Shown here: piece after piece, positions 8,433-17,274 of the stretch | Layout of the letters: each line of letters starts with the position of its first letter | Position numbering within the stretch: position 1 is the first letter of the stretch | Assembly (NCBI GenBank): GCA_044227985.1 | Contig: JBGAVT010000001.1 | Span: 1 to 64,000 of the forward strand | DNA length: 64,000 nucleotides | Direction of reading: 5' to 3' | From: CAZUNB01 sp044227985 | GTDB lineage: Bacteria > Patescibacteriota > Saccharimonadia > Saccharimonadales > JAGPDM01 | The notes under the pieces: generated by a model | Seen by the model: only the letters and a program-made list of their open reading frames with translations | Databases searched by the model: none | Told to the model about the DNA's origin: nothing | Made by a program: the position numbers and the translations under genes

Positions 8433-8737
8433 ACTGCTGGTAAGATGCTAACCGTCATAGTGAATAAAAGGAACGAAGGTCCGCAAGGAGCGGAACGAAG
8501 GGGTGGCGAGTACCGTGAGCATCATCCTACCTAGCTAACTAGAAATCTAAGTATGCGAAAAGGGATGTTTTTATTACATAACTGATAATTGTTTATGTTT
8601 TGTGCAGTTATAGTATTTAATTTTACGAAATTTTTTGTAAATACATGAATAATATTTATGTATAATAAGATTGATTATTAAGGTAATTAATGTTATTATA
8701 AATCCATTACTAGAAATATTAAAAAATCGAGACGACA
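8433..8737. other. Gene-free AT-rich stretch with inverted repeats
   Basis: About 300 bp without a convincing ORF. The first part has the motif GGAACGAAGG twice and a TCCGC-AAGGA-GCGGA hairpin, and GATGCT/AGCATC bracket it, so a small structured RNA is possible. The rest is very AT-rich and leads into the promoter of the orphan gene. I looked for a tRNA-like tmRNA end and found none. Confidence 0.5.
8641..8666 (+). promoter_or_regulatory. Palindrome and -10 box upstream of the orphan gene
   Basis: ATACATGAATAATATTTATGTAT (one mismatch, given as 8641-8663) directly adjoins TATAAT (8661-8666). It is placed where a repressor would block polymerase. Role inferred. Confidence 0.4.
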
Positions 8738-9484
8738 ATGAGTAGAAAAATGATTAAGTTCGATGCCCCACCTATTATCGAAGAACGGCCTGCTCCTGGA
8801 TTAGTCGCACCTCTTGAGTCTGTTGGCTCAGCGCTCCATGACTCTGAAGCGACTAATCCTGATAGAATTTTTACTACTGTGAATATATCCGATTTAACAA
8901 GATTTGAAGCGGAAAGGTACCATCCGGCGATAAGGACATCATTGACTGGTTTAGTAAGAGCTGTCTTAGAGTATGATGGATCATCTACTAGCATAGAAGT
9001 TCGCCACCAGTTTAGCGAAGGAGAAACACCCGCGCGTGCGCCCCACGTAGATCCTATAATCGACGCGCCTTACAGGACCCTGCGAACTTGGAATCGATGG
9101 ACAGTTGACTTAATGCCAGATAGTGAAGCAGCGAGTCGTATGAGTGTAGGAAGATCGCCCACGTTGCAATACGTAGGAACGCTGGAGGAAGATCCTGATA
9201 TGATTTCTGGTGACGGGAAAATCACTTTTAACGGAAAAGATGAACCTCTTGAAAGTGACATGTCGGATGTATTTGATGCTTACTTCAATGAAGGCATTAA
9301 CACTACCCTAATCACTGCTAACGGTGGATTATTACGTTATAGAAGATTGCCTGGAGACGCAGAACCTCCAGGAAACTATGATCTCGTTTCTGGTAGAGAT
9401 GGCTACATGACCATATCACCAGGTAACGCAATCCATCGTGAACCATATGTGCAACCTGGTGGCACTTTACTGAGTATTCGATAG
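8738..9484 (+). CDS. Orphan soluble protein, possible double-stranded beta-helix oxygenase-like fold
   Basis: 248 aa, no signal or membrane segment; I do not recognise the family. An H-x-D (APHVDP, about residue 108-110) and a distal His (NAIHREPY, about 231) followed by an Arg near the C-terminus (LLSIR) resemble the facial triad and 2-oxoglutarate-binding Arg of Fe(II) dioxygenases; this is a weak match by eye. It stands alone between long AT-rich spacers next to a tRNA gene, has a 65-70 nt 5' UTR and no clear Shine-Dalgarno, unlike its neighbours. Possible horizontal acquisition. Confidence 0.7.
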   Translation: MSRKMIKFDAPPIIEERPAPGLVAPLESVGSALHDSEATNPDRIFTTVNISDLTRFEAERYHPAIRTSLTGLVRAVLEYDGSSTSIEVRHQFSEGETPARAPHVDPIIDAPYRTLRTWNRWTVDLMPDSEAASRMSVGRSPTLQYVGTLEEDPDMISGDGKITFNGKDEPLESDMSDVFDAYFNEGINTTLITANGGLLRYRRLPGDAEPPGNYDLVSGRDGYMTISPGNAIHREPYVQPGGTLLSIR

Positions 9485-9688
9485 TTATATAGTTGAATAA
9501 TCCAACAATAAACAATAATTATGGTACTACTACATTCTATTGAGTGACAAAGAATTTACTTGCATGAAGTACCATTCATATATTACAAATCATTACATTT
9601 ATACAAGTTATTAAATAAATTAATTAATACAAAAAGATACCAATCTACAACAATAATTTTAGAAAAAATTTCTCAAACAAGAACAGTT
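9485..9688. other. AT-rich intergenic stretch with a long inverted repeat
   Basis: No gene seen. ATGGTACT and AGTACCAT form an 8-bp inverted repeat separated by about 40 nt, between two convergent genes. There is no T-run characteristic of a terminator. Confidence 0.45.
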
Positions 9689-10453
9689 TTAAACCTCAAA
9701 TATATCTCCAACACCAAACTTAACCGCACCAATCTCTGAGTAGAATTTCGAAAAAGTAGGTGGATCAATACAATGCATCGGGTAAATATTATCAACTTTT
9801 TCGGTCTTAAAATAATCAAGCGCACCTCCTACAGCGATTGGCTCATCTTCAAATAGATGAAAACCACCCGCAACCGTTTTTATTGATTGACCAGTAACCT
9901 GCTTCGCATGCTCACAAATATTAACCACTCCGGCGTGAGAACAACCAGTTAGCACAAATAAACCATCCTCAGTCTTAACTGCTATCGCGGAATCGTCTAG
10001 CATAGGATCGCCCTTATGTGCACCTGTTTCAAATACAGTAGTTCGTGGAATTTCGCCAAGAAAAAGAATTCCGGGGCTAAATTCTAGTGACTCTCGACTT
10101 GTTATAATTTCAAAATCTCTTCGGTGTAGCTCGGAATCCTCTTTCGGTACTTTTTCCAAAACATCAGGATGCATGATCAATTTTTTCTTATTATTAAATT
10201 CATGATAAAGCAGACCTTTGGTGTGATCCCAGTGGTGATGAGAAAGAACTATAAAATCTGCTGTGTCGACATCAACCCCGATGTTCTTAGCGTTATTTTT
10301 CCAATTCTCAGAATGACCTGAATCAAAAAGAATATTAATCTTACCAGTTTCTAAAAAAGCTGAAAATCCCCACTCTGCAAAGCAGGTTGTGTTACTGCGA
10401 GTCTTAGGTCCATTTGGACTCATCATATTTTCTGAAAGTATTGTCAGCTTCAT
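9689..10453 (-). CDS. MBL-fold metallohydrolase (type II, methanopterin-synthase-like group)
   Basis: 254 aa from the ATG at 10453; a TAGAAT -10 box (10461-10466) 7 nt upstream supports this start over a longer frame. HHHWDH (72-77) is the di-metal HxHxDH motif. Further ligands: TGCSHAG and GGFHLF near the middle, PMHCIDP toward the end. The arrangement matches the group related to the dihydropterin beta-RFAP synthase homologues, whose bacterial substrates are mostly unknown. Cytosolic and monocistronic. Confidence 0.85.
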   Translation of the reverse strand: MKLTILSENMMSPNGPKTRSNTTCFAEWGFSAFLETGKINILFDSGHSENWKNNAKNIGVDVDTADFIVLSHHHWDHTKGLLYHEFNNKKKLIMHPDVLEKVPKEDSELHRRDFEIITSRESLEFSPGILFLGEIPRTTVFETGAHKGDPMLDDSAIAVKTEDGLFVLTGCSHAGVVNICEHAKQVTGQSIKTVAGGFHLFEDEPIAVGGALDYFKTEKVDNIYPMHCIDPPTFSKFYSEIGAVKFGVGDIFEV

Positions 10454-10528
10454 TATGTTTATTCTACATGAAGACCAATGTCTAGATAAACTAAGCAATC
10501 TAAGTACGTTATCTATATAATTAAGTTC

Positions 10529-11401
10529 ATGCTTAAAAAAATCTTAATAGTTTTAATTATTACGCTTATTTCAGTTGGGATAGGATTTTTTCTTTATAAT
10601 GCCCAGCAACCACCAAAACAGAAGACGAAAAATAAAGAAGAAACAAAGCTTACATACACTGCGCTTGGTGATTCAGTCGCTGCTGGTATCGGACTAAATG
10701 ACCCAAGCGATTCAAGTGCTTGCGACAGAACTGAGCAATCATATCCAAATCAACTAGCGAAACTACAAAACTACGAAATGACCAATCTTGCTTGTAGCGG
10801 TGCAAAACTTACTAATGGAATACTGCAATCACAAGAAATTAATAAACTATCGCTCACACCACAACTAGATAAGATGTTTGAAAAAGTAAAACCAGATATC
10901 ATCACTATCACAATTGGTGCCAATGATGCACGTTGGACTGAAATCATTACCAAGTGTTACCTTTCGACATGCGGGGATACTCAAGATCTTGTATCTATCA
11001 AACAATCACTTGCTACAATTTCTGACAATCTTCATAGTACTCTGCAAAAAATTGAGCAGCAATATCCCAAGAATCCCCCAAAAGTTTTTGTAACTGGTTA
11101 CTACCAAGTCTTTCCCGAAACTGTGCCGGCTAAATGTAGTGATTTACAAAATATCTCTGAGAATGAGATAAAACAAGGTCGTACTTTGTTGGCATCTCTC
11201 AGCCAAACAATCCAAGCAACAACAAACAATTTTGACAACGTAGAATTTATAGCAATTGACTTTTCAGGACATGAGCTTTGTAGCCAAGATCCATGGGTTC
11301 AAGGGCTAAATGCCAAAGCACCATATCACCCAAATGCTATGGGACAGAAAGCTATCGCTGAACAAATAAGTAGTGCAATTGAAAATGATAATAACAGATG
11401 A
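10529..11401 (+). CDS. Membrane-anchored SGNH/GDSL hydrolase
   Basis: 290 aa. N-terminal membrane helix (4-23) then an exported hydrolase domain. SGNH blocks: GDSVAAG (nucleophile Ser49), ACSGA (88-92, oxyanion Gly), GAND (130-133), and YHPNAMGQ near the C-terminus (His-x-x-Asp-like block V with Asn). Six or so Cys could form disulfides. It probably removes acyl groups from an envelope lipid or glycan. TATAAT (10516-10521) lies 7 nt before the ATG, so the mRNA is predicted to be leaderless. First gene of an operon with an ABC exporter (ATGA overlap). Confidence 0.88.
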   Translation: MLKKILIVLIITLISVGIGFFLYNAQQPPKQKTKNKEETKLTYTALGDSVAAGIGLNDPSDSSACDRTEQSYPNQLAKLQNYEMTNLACSGAKLTNGILQSQEINKLSLTPQLDKMFEKVKPDIITITIGANDARWTEIITKCYLSTCGDTQDLVSIKQSLATISDNLHSTLQKIEQQYPKNPPKVFVTGYYQVFPETVPAKCSDLQNISENEIKQGRTLLASLSQTIQATTNNFDNVEFIAIDFSGHELCSQDPWVQGLNAKAPYHPNAMGQKAIAEQISSAIENDNNR

Positions 11402-12084
11402 TAAAGATACATAACCTAACTAAAACATATGGGAAAAATGAAAATACGTTTACTGCTCTTTCAGACATTAATCTAGAGATTAAAGATAATCAAACTGTTT
11501 CAATTATTGGTAAGAGTGGTTCAGGAAAATCAACCTTGATGCATATTATGAGTGGGCTCGATAGACCAAGTGAAGGTACCGTCTTGTTCGAAGATATAGA
11601 CATTTTTAAAATGAAAGCTCGTAAGATTGATACGTTTCGAAGCTCAACAATTAGCTTTATCTTTCAGTCATTTTTTATAGAACCAAATCAAACATGCTTC
11701 CAGAATGTTATGCTACCACTGGAAATAGCGAATACACCACTTACTTCTCGTAGGAAGCTTGTACTTGAAGCATTAAAATCAGTTGAGCTCGATGATAAGG
11801 CCAACAGTCAAGCAGCTAATCTATCCGGCGGACAGAAACAGCGACTAGCAATTGCCCGGGCAATAGTTAATAAACCAAAAGTTTTGTTTGCAGACGAACC
11901 AACTGGAAATCTCGATTCTGCAACAGGAGATAAAATTATAAATCTACTTTTTGAACTTAACAAAAAACTAGAAGGTATCTTGATCATCGTGACTCACGAC
12001 TCTGAACTAGCAGCACGCTGCGATCAGCACATCAAACTTAAAGACGGCAGAATACAAAGTATTGTCAGTAAGGTTGAGGAATAA
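11398..12084 (+). CDS. ABC transporter ATPase, MacB/LolD-like
   Basis: 228 aa. Walker A GKSGSGKST (38-46), signature LSGGQKQR, Walker B VLFADEPTGNLDS, switch His in VTHD. The EPTGNLDS sequence marks the LolD/MacB/FtsE group. Its start overlaps the hydrolase stop (ATGA), and the permease begins 1 nt after its stop. Together they form a mechanotransmission-type exporter or lipoprotein-handling machine whose substrate could be the product or client of the SGNH hydrolase. Confidence 0.93.
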   Translation: MIKIHNLTKTYGKNENTFTALSDINLEIKDNQTVSIIGKSGSGKSTLMHIMSGLDRPSEGTVLFEDIDIFKMKARKIDTFRSSTISFIFQSFFIEPNQTCFQNVMLPLEIANTPLTSRRKLVLEALKSVELDDKANSQAANLSGGQKQRLAIARAIVNKPKVLFADEPTGNLDSATGDKIINLLFELNKKLEGILIIVTHDSELAARCDQHIKLKDGRIQSIVSKVEE

Positions 12085-12085
12085 G

Positions 12086-13456
12086 ATGAAAACAATTGAT
12101 ATCGTTAGACGATCAACTCGTAGTTTATTTAGCGCTAAAGCCCGTACAGTATTGACGACTCTTGCAATTGCAGTAGGTGCTTTTACGCTTACGCTGACTC
12201 TGGGTGCCAGCAACGGTGCTCAGAAGTATGCCGATGAGATTGTTTCTGTTAACTTTGACCCAAGTGAGCTAATCGTTACAAAAGATAAGAACATTTTTCG
12301 AGCTGCTGATGACTCCAAACCTAAAGAATTCGAAGAAGGTTTTGGTACGATTGCTACACCGAGCGGGATAGACCAACAGATAAAATTACTCGATGAAAAT
12401 GACATTTCGGGTTTAGAGGAAATAAAAGGAATTAGTTCTGCTCGACCAGCTATTAATCTTAGTCTGAAATATATCACTCGTGATGGTCAAAAAAAATACG
12501 TTGGTACCGCCCAAGAATACAGTAACTACCGACAACCGGAACTACTAGCTGGTTCGATTCCTGATAGGCTAGAAAATCACACTATCATCTTGCCCGAAGG
12601 TTTTGTCGAGCCACTCGGCTTTGATTCTGCCAAAAAGGCAGTTGGTAAGAAAGTTCGTCTAGCCGTTGAGAATAAAGCCAAACAAGCAGATAATCTTAGT
12701 TCACTTTTGCGACAGAATAGTCCTTCGGATTTTAATAAAATAAATAATGTTGATAATGTACTCGAGGAAGAATATAAAGTAATTGCCGTAACAAAGACAC
12801 CAGGAAATCTAGTCCAACCCGGCACGGCACTAAATCTTAATATTAATGGCGATGACCTACAACGATTGAACAATTTTAAGACCAAAAACAGCGATAGTTT
12901 TGGGCGCTATATCAGTGCCTATGTTAAAGTAGAAAACTGGCAAGATACTAATGATCTACAGCAGGCAAAAAAAATGGTTGAAAGCAAGGGTTACAACGCA
13001 CAAAGTGTCATGGACACACAGAAAATAATCACCCAAGTTATCGGGGTTCTTCAGGGGATTGTGACAGTGTTTGGAGTGATAGCTGTCATTGCATCAATAT
13101 TTGGTGTTATCAACACAATGTATATAAGCGTACTGCAGCGAACTCGTGAAATCGGACTGATGAAAGCGCTCGGTATGCATAAACGAAACATCAATTTACT
13201 GTTTTTAGTTGAAGCCGGACTACTTGGGTTATTTGGAGGTGTACTGGGCTCAATTATTGCGGTGATTGCAGGCACACTTCTTAACCCTGTTATCTCAGAT
13301 ACACTAGAGCTCGGCGATCAAAATCTACTGATATTTAACGCCATACAGATTATTGGTTTGATCAGTGCCCTAGTCACTGTGGCTGTTCTCGCTGGCCTAT
13401 TCCCTGCTCGAAAAGCATCAAAACTTGATCCTATAGAAGCACTCCGAACAGAATAA
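12086..13456 (+). CDS. ABC transporter permease, MacB/FtsX family
   Basis: 456 aa from the ATG at 12086 (GAGGA upstream); an earlier TTG start is less likely. One N-terminal helix (about 22-45), a large extracytoplasmic domain (about 50-310), then three helices containing LQRTREIGLMKALG, the MacB-family cytoplasmic coupling segment, and a C-terminal FPARKASKLDPIEALR. Four-TM MacB topology. In a cell without an outer membrane it would act on peptides or lipids at the membrane surface. Confidence 0.92.
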   Translation: MKTIDIVRRSTRSLFSAKARTVLTTLAIAVGAFTLTLTLGASNGAQKYADEIVSVNFDPSELIVTKDKNIFRAADDSKPKEFEEGFGTIATPSGIDQQIKLLDENDISGLEEIKGISSARPAINLSLKYITRDGQKKYVGTAQEYSNYRQPELLAGSIPDRLENHTIILPEGFVEPLGFDSAKKAVGKKVRLAVENKAKQADNLSSLLRQNSPSDFNKINNVDNVLEEEYKVIAVTKTPGNLVQPGTALNLNINGDDLQRLNNFKTKNSDSFGRYISAYVKVENWQDTNDLQQAKKMVESKGYNAQSVMDTQKIITQVIGVLQGIVTVFGVIAVIASIFGVINTMYISVLQRTREIGLMKALGMHKRNINLLFLVEAGLLGLFGGVLGSIIAVIAGTLLNPVISDTLELGDQNLLIFNAIQIIGLISALVTVAVLAGLFPARKASKLDPIEALRTE

Positions 13457-13512
13457 TCGTAAAGATTTTTTCATAATTTTAACTTCTCTCAAACTTTTTA
13501 TGTTTTAAAAAC

Positions 13513-13518
13513 TATAAT
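13513..13518 (+). promoter_or_regulatory. -10 box (TATAAT) for the Asn/Gly repeat protein gene
   Basis: A perfect TATAAT with no good -35. The inferred 5' UTR is about 88 nt, unusually long here, and holds a GC-rich run (GGACGGGCTGGGGGTC) followed by the strong GGAGG ribosome site. Confidence 0.45.
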
Positions 13519-13607
13519 GCTCATGCTTGCAAATTTTATAGCCAAAGGACTAATCTGCTACTTAGGACGGGCTGGGGGTCTCACAAACTAATTAATTGGA
13601 GGTCTTT

Positions 13608-14327
13608 ATGACTGAACAAACTAGTGCGATAAATATAACCCCTAAACAGCTCATGGCATTCACAGGAGTGATTTTAGCTTTCACTCTTGCCGTAGTTTAT
13701 CTGACGACTAGTCTTGTTGTTAACAGCCAGAAAGCTTCGGCAGAACAACAGAATAACAATGGCTCAGCTCCACAATTAGTTGTATCAGAAGGTGCAAACA
13801 CAGCCAATGGTTGTGTCGATGTCGATGCCGCTAAAAACACCGACAATGACGACGCAAGTTACAAAGCTGGTGACGTTGTACATTTTGGTGGAAAAAGATA
13901 CACCGTAATGGGCGTAGTTCCATCAAGCACCACTCAAATTAATGAAGATAATGATACTCACTACACATCAACCGTTGATAATCGTAATAGTGGAAATACC
14001 GACAATCGTAATAGTCGAAATTCCGATAGTCGATATAGTGGAAATGCACTAACTGATAGTCGTAATAGTGGAAACACCACAACAAATACTGATAATCGAA
14101 ACCAGGGGAACACCGACATCGTAATGCGCAACAACGGCAATACACAAACAGACAACCGTAATAGTGGAAACACCATAACAAATACTGATAATCGAAACCA
14201 GGGGAACACTTCAAACTCTGGCAACACCGATAGCAGTAATAGTGGAAATACCGATAGTCGATATAGTGGAAATGCACTAAATCTAAACAATGGTAATACT
14301 ACGAATTCAAATAACTTTGAGCTATAA
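13608..14327 (+). CDS. Membrane-anchored Asn/Gly/Ser repeat protein
   Basis: 239 aa from the ATG at 13608, behind a perfect GGAGG (13598-13602). Helix at about 16-38, then an exposed region with a short folded stretch (GDVVHFGGKRYTVMGVV) and a 110-residue repeat tract of NSGNT, DNRNSGNT, DNRNQGNT and DSRYSGNAL units. The tract lacks hydrophobic core residues and resembles curlin-like or beta-solenoid repeats in its N-Q/R-G-N rhythm. Probably surface-exposed, perhaps self-assembling. The DNA repeats are near identical, which indicates recent expansion. Confidence 0.8.
   Translation: MTEQTSAINITPKQLMAFTGVILAFTLAVVYLTTSLVVNSQKASAEQQNNNGSAPQLVVSEGANTANGCVDVDAAKNTDNDDASYKAGDVVHFGGKRYTVMGVVPSSTTQINEDNDTHYTSTVDNRNSGNTDNRNSRNSDSRYSGNALTDSRNSGNTTTNTDNRNQGNTDIVMRNNGNTQTDNRNSGNTITNTDNRNQGNTSNSGNTDSSNSGNTDSRYSGNALNLNNGNTTNSNNFEL
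14025..14279 (+). repeat. Intragenic direct repeats in the Asn/Gly protein gene
   Basis: A 53-nt block recurs with one mismatch at 14061-14113 and 14157-14209. A 27-nt block recurs identically at 14025-14051 and 14253-14279. Such arrays readily change copy number by slippage or recombination. Confidence 0.9.
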
Positions 14328-14361
14328 ATCAACATAGTTAAAAATATTTAAAATATATTGA

Positions 14362-14403
14362 GACAAAAGAGCTCGCGCCAAAACTAGCGCGGGTTCTTTT
14401 GTC
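14362..14403. terminator. Bidirectional terminator between convergent genes
   Basis: GACAAAAGAGCTCGCGC pairs with GCGCGGGTTCTTTTGTC (G-U tolerated), 8-nt loop, with A and T runs within the stem so that it works on both strands. Confidence 0.85.
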
Positions 14404-14406
14404 GTA

Positions 14407-15591
14407 TTAGTGTTTACAGACTGGGCAAATTTCTTCTTTGGTTAAGCCATAGCGCCAGACACTTACGGCCTTTCTGAGTGGTAAGAATTTTAGATAAAGA
14501 TGTAAATCCGCTGCTCGCCGCAACACCCAGCCCAAGCGACCAAATATCATAGTCTCGCCCCAAAGAACTGCCGCCCAATGAGCCCCAACTGGTACAGCAT
14601 AGATTGGTTTTTTGGCTTGAAAACTTAACAATGGTTTACCTTTTTGCTCGCGTATGATATTGCTGGCTACAAATCCAGCATGGTTCAAGGCAGTTTGAGC
14701 CATGCCACTATATTCAGTATCAGCAGCATCACCAACTACATAAATATGCGGAGCGCCTTCTAAGCGATTGTTTACAGTAACTCGTTTAAGTTTTCCCAAA
14801 CCAAAAATATCCTTATGTTGAATGAGAAAATGATTATTCTGGGCTCCTGCCGTCCATACTACTGTATGCGTTTTGATGTTCTTATTAGGCAATTGAATCT
14901 CCTCTGCAGTTTTGGACTTAACCGCAGTATTGAGTAGAATTTTAACGCCAATTTCTTTTAATCGTTTTTCGACTTTTTGAGAAAATTTTTCTGGTAAATT
15001 CCCCAGAACCCGACTTCCAGCTTCAACTAAATAAATCGAATAGCTCATGTTTTTTAAACCATGCATTTTACGAATTTTTTCCAAATAGTAGACCATCTCA
15101 GCCGATAGCTCAACGCCAGTTGCGCCAGCGCCAACAACTACATAGGCTGCTTCCTTGTATTGACCAGCTAAGTGATCGTGGAGGTGTCTTTTCAGACGCA
15201 AAGCTTCTTGTATCGTTTTTACACCTAACGCATGCTCTTCGAGCCCCTCAATACCATAGAATGCTGTGCTATTACCGAGCGCAAGTATCAACTCATCATA
15301 ATGGTAGTTTGCTCCCGACTCACCTGCTAAACTTTGGCTCTTTTCGTCAATACCCAGTGCTTTATCTTTTACGACTTCGATGTTCTTAGCATAAGAAAAG
15401 AACTCTTCCAACGGAATTGCAACTTCCAGTGGAGAGCGTCCAGTGGCTGAACGGTATAGAGCTGCATGATATTCGAAATAGCTCGATGGCGATATCAAAA
15501 CAACTTTTATGCCCTTAGTATTAGCTAGTTTAAGAGCTGCGTATACGCCGGCGAAACCTGCGCCAGCGATAACTACTTTTTTTTGGTTCAA
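14407..15591 (-). CDS. ndh: Type II NADH dehydrogenase-like FAD oxidoreductase
   Basis: 394 aa from a TTG at 15591, chosen because AGGAG lies 7 nt upstream and the TTG overlaps the preceding stop as TTGA. FAD site GAGFAG (10-15), NADH site VVGAGATGVELSAEM, and YVVGDAADTEY before a C-terminal amphipathic region suited to membrane docking. Such enzymes pass electrons from NADH to quinone without pumping protons. The tail ends CPVCKH, an unusual C-terminal dithiol. Last gene of the redox operon; a sulfide:quinone oxidoreductase-like role is a less likely alternative. Confidence 0.87.
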   Translation of the reverse strand: MNQKKVVIAGAGFAGVYAALKLANTKGIKVVLISPSSYFEYHAALYRSATGRSPLEVAIPLEEFFSYAKNIEVVKDKALGIDEKSQSLAGESGANYHYDELILALGNSTAFYGIEGLEEHALGVKTIQEALRLKRHLHDHLAGQYKEAAYVVVGAGATGVELSAEMVYYLEKIRKMHGLKNMSYSIYLVEAGSRVLGNLPEKFSQKVEKRLKEIGVKILLNTAVKSKTAEEIQLPNKNIKTHTVVWTAGAQNNHFLIQHKDIFGLGKLKRVTVNNRLEGAPHIYVVGDAADTEYSGMAQTALNHAGFVASNIIREQKGKPLLSFQAKKPIYAVPVGAHWAAVLWGETMIFGRLGWVLRRAADLHLYLKFLPLRKAVSVWRYGLTKEEICPVCKH

Positions 15592-17246
15592 AATTTTCTC
15601 CTGATATGATTCTTTGAATATTCCCAATTAGCATCAGTTTTTTTATGTGGGTTAAAAATATTATTTGGATCAAAGATATACTTAGTTTGCTCGAATAATT
15701 TATAAACTTCCTGACCGTACATTTTTTCCAAAAATGGACCACGAATCATACCATCATTGTGCTCACCCGAAATAACTCCATCGTAACTTTTGACAAGTTC
15801 AATAACCTCTCTGAGACATGGCTCTATCTTTTCTCGTTCAGATTCAAGCGATAAATCCATTAAAGGGATGATATGAAAATTTCCATCACCGAGATGTCCA
15901 GCAATCGTATATACGAATTTGTATTTTTTCATAATTGCTTTAATTTTCGGTAGAAAATCTGGTAGATGCTCAGGGGGTACTAATATATCGTCAATGAACG
16001 GTGCGGTGTGAAGGTTCCCTTTGATATTTTTACGTAGTAGATTAAAGCTTTCACGGCGCATTATCCAGAATCTTTCCGCTCTACTCTCAGTATCCGCTTT
16101 CTCCGTTGTGATTTTCCAGCCTTTCGCATCAATCTCTTGTTTCAGATTTTCAACTTTTTGCTTTATAACATCTGGATCGTCGTCGTCAAAGCTAGCCATA
16201 AAAATTAAAATTGGTTTACCACGAAGAAGTATAAATGCATCAGGGATTAGACTAATTGCGAGCTTAAACAAGCCCAACCAACCTAAACTATGACGAAATT
16301 TCAGAAAGAAACGAAAGGCGAACCTTAAAGTATGTTCATCGAATCCCTCAATTGCAGTTGGATTATGTTTTCGCAAGATCTCAATAATTTCTCCTAGGTT
16401 ATCAGTACTGCGTGCGTAACCTGCCAACACGCCAGAATGCTTTTTAGCATTAACTAGCCGAAAGGTTGTTTCAGTTATTAGACCAAGGGTACCTTGTGAG
16501 CCAACCAGAAGCTGCGACAAATCGAAAGTCCCAGCTTCTTTATCCCAAATATCCCATAATGTATGGCCAGTAGAATTTTTAGTTACGTTAGGTTTAGCAT
16601 CTTGTATAAGTTCGTAGTTTTGATCAAGTAGTTTGTGCATTGCACGATAAATACTACCTTCAAAATCGTCTTGGCTGAGTTTTTCTTTGAGCTCTTGTTC
16701 GTTAAGCGCTCTAAAACTGTATTCTTTACCATCATGCAGGACTGCTCTTAGGCTAGTTACAAATTTCTCAACTTTTCCGTAAACCAGTGACTTTTCACCA
16801 CCAGCATCGTTTGCGACCATACCACCAATTGCACAGATATCCTTCGAAGCCGGATATGCTGGCATAATTTTATTCTTCTCGAGTGTTACCTTTTCAAAAT
16901 CACGATACCATACACCTGGCTGCGAAGTAATCATATTTCCTGCGACATCGTCCAAATGATTCATATATTTCTCAAAAACAACTATAATTGAGTCATTGAT
17001 AGATCCACCAGACATATCAGTTCCACCACTTCTGGCCGTGATAGACAAGCTCTTATCTTCTGATTTGTGTGAGTTTACCCAATCCACTATTGCCTCGACA
17101 TCTTTAGTGTCTTTTGGATAAACAACTACCTGTGGCTTGATTTCAAATAAACTAGTATCATGCGAATATTTCTCAAGCGTTGCATCATCATTTTTAACAT
17201 CGCCACTTATAACCGAAGTTAGGTGCGTAACATCTGTATTATCCAT
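15588..17246 (-). CDS. FAD-linked oxidase, D-lactate dehydrogenase/GlcD-like
   Basis: 552 aa. N-terminal PCMH-type FAD domain with ITARSGGTDMSGGSI and VVYPKDTKDVEAIVDW; C-terminal FAD-oxidase domain with GHLGDGNFHI and a terminal FDPNNIFNPHK. This order fits membrane-associated D-lactate or 2-hydroxyacid dehydrogenases donating to quinone. There is no C-terminal iron-sulfur domain. It lies between doxX and ndh, with the ndh start overlapping its stop, so both dehydrogenases would feed the same quinone pool. The exact 2-hydroxyacid is not determined. Confidence 0.87.
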   Translation of the reverse strand: MDNTDVTHLTSVISGDVKNDDATLEKYSHDTSLFEIKPQVVVYPKDTKDVEAIVDWVNSHKSEDKSLSITARSGGTDMSGGSINDSIIVVFEKYMNHLDDVAGNMITSQPGVWYRDFEKVTLEKNKIMPAYPASKDICAIGGMVANDAGGEKSLVYGKVEKFVTSLRAVLHDGKEYSFRALNEQELKEKLSQDDFEGSIYRAMHKLLDQNYELIQDAKPNVTKNSTGHTLWDIWDKEAGTFDLSQLLVGSQGTLGLITETTFRLVNAKKHSGVLAGYARSTDNLGEIIEILRKHNPTAIEGFDEHTLRFAFRFFLKFRHSLGWLGLFKLAISLIPDAFILLRGKPILIFMASFDDDDPDVIKQKVENLKQEIDAKGWKITTEKADTESRAERFWIMRRESFNLLRKNIKGNLHTAPFIDDILVPPEHLPDFLPKIKAIMKKYKFVYTIAGHLGDGNFHIIPLMDLSLESEREKIEPCLREVIELVKSYDGVISGEHNDGMIRGPFLEKMYGQEVYKLFEQTKYIFDPNNIFNPHKKTDANWEYSKNHIRRKF

Positions 17247-17274
17247 TAAAAGTCCTTTTCTTGTAGTCGGATTG

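Noticed and set aside
8399..8737. tmRNA (ssrA) gene near smpB
   Set aside because: No tRNA-like 3' end with a T loop and CCA and no tag-like reading frame in the stretch; only short hairpins are seen.
13519..13607. Riboswitch in the 5' UTR of the Asn/Gly repeat gene
   Set aside because: The UTR is long and has a GC-rich run, but I could not match any known aptamer consensus or draw a convincing multi-stem fold.
13939..14335. Two long antisense ORFs rich in Tyr/Cys/His and Phe/Leu opposite the Asn/Gly repeat gene
   Set aside because: They are reading-frame shadows of the repeat DNA. No ribosome site or promoter, and their odd composition simply mirrors the repeats.
14407..15591. Longer NDH-2 start at 15627
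   Set aside because: The TTG at 15627 has no ribosome site and lies well inside the preceding gene, whereas the TTG at 15591 has AGGAG 7 nt upstream and a TTGA overlap.
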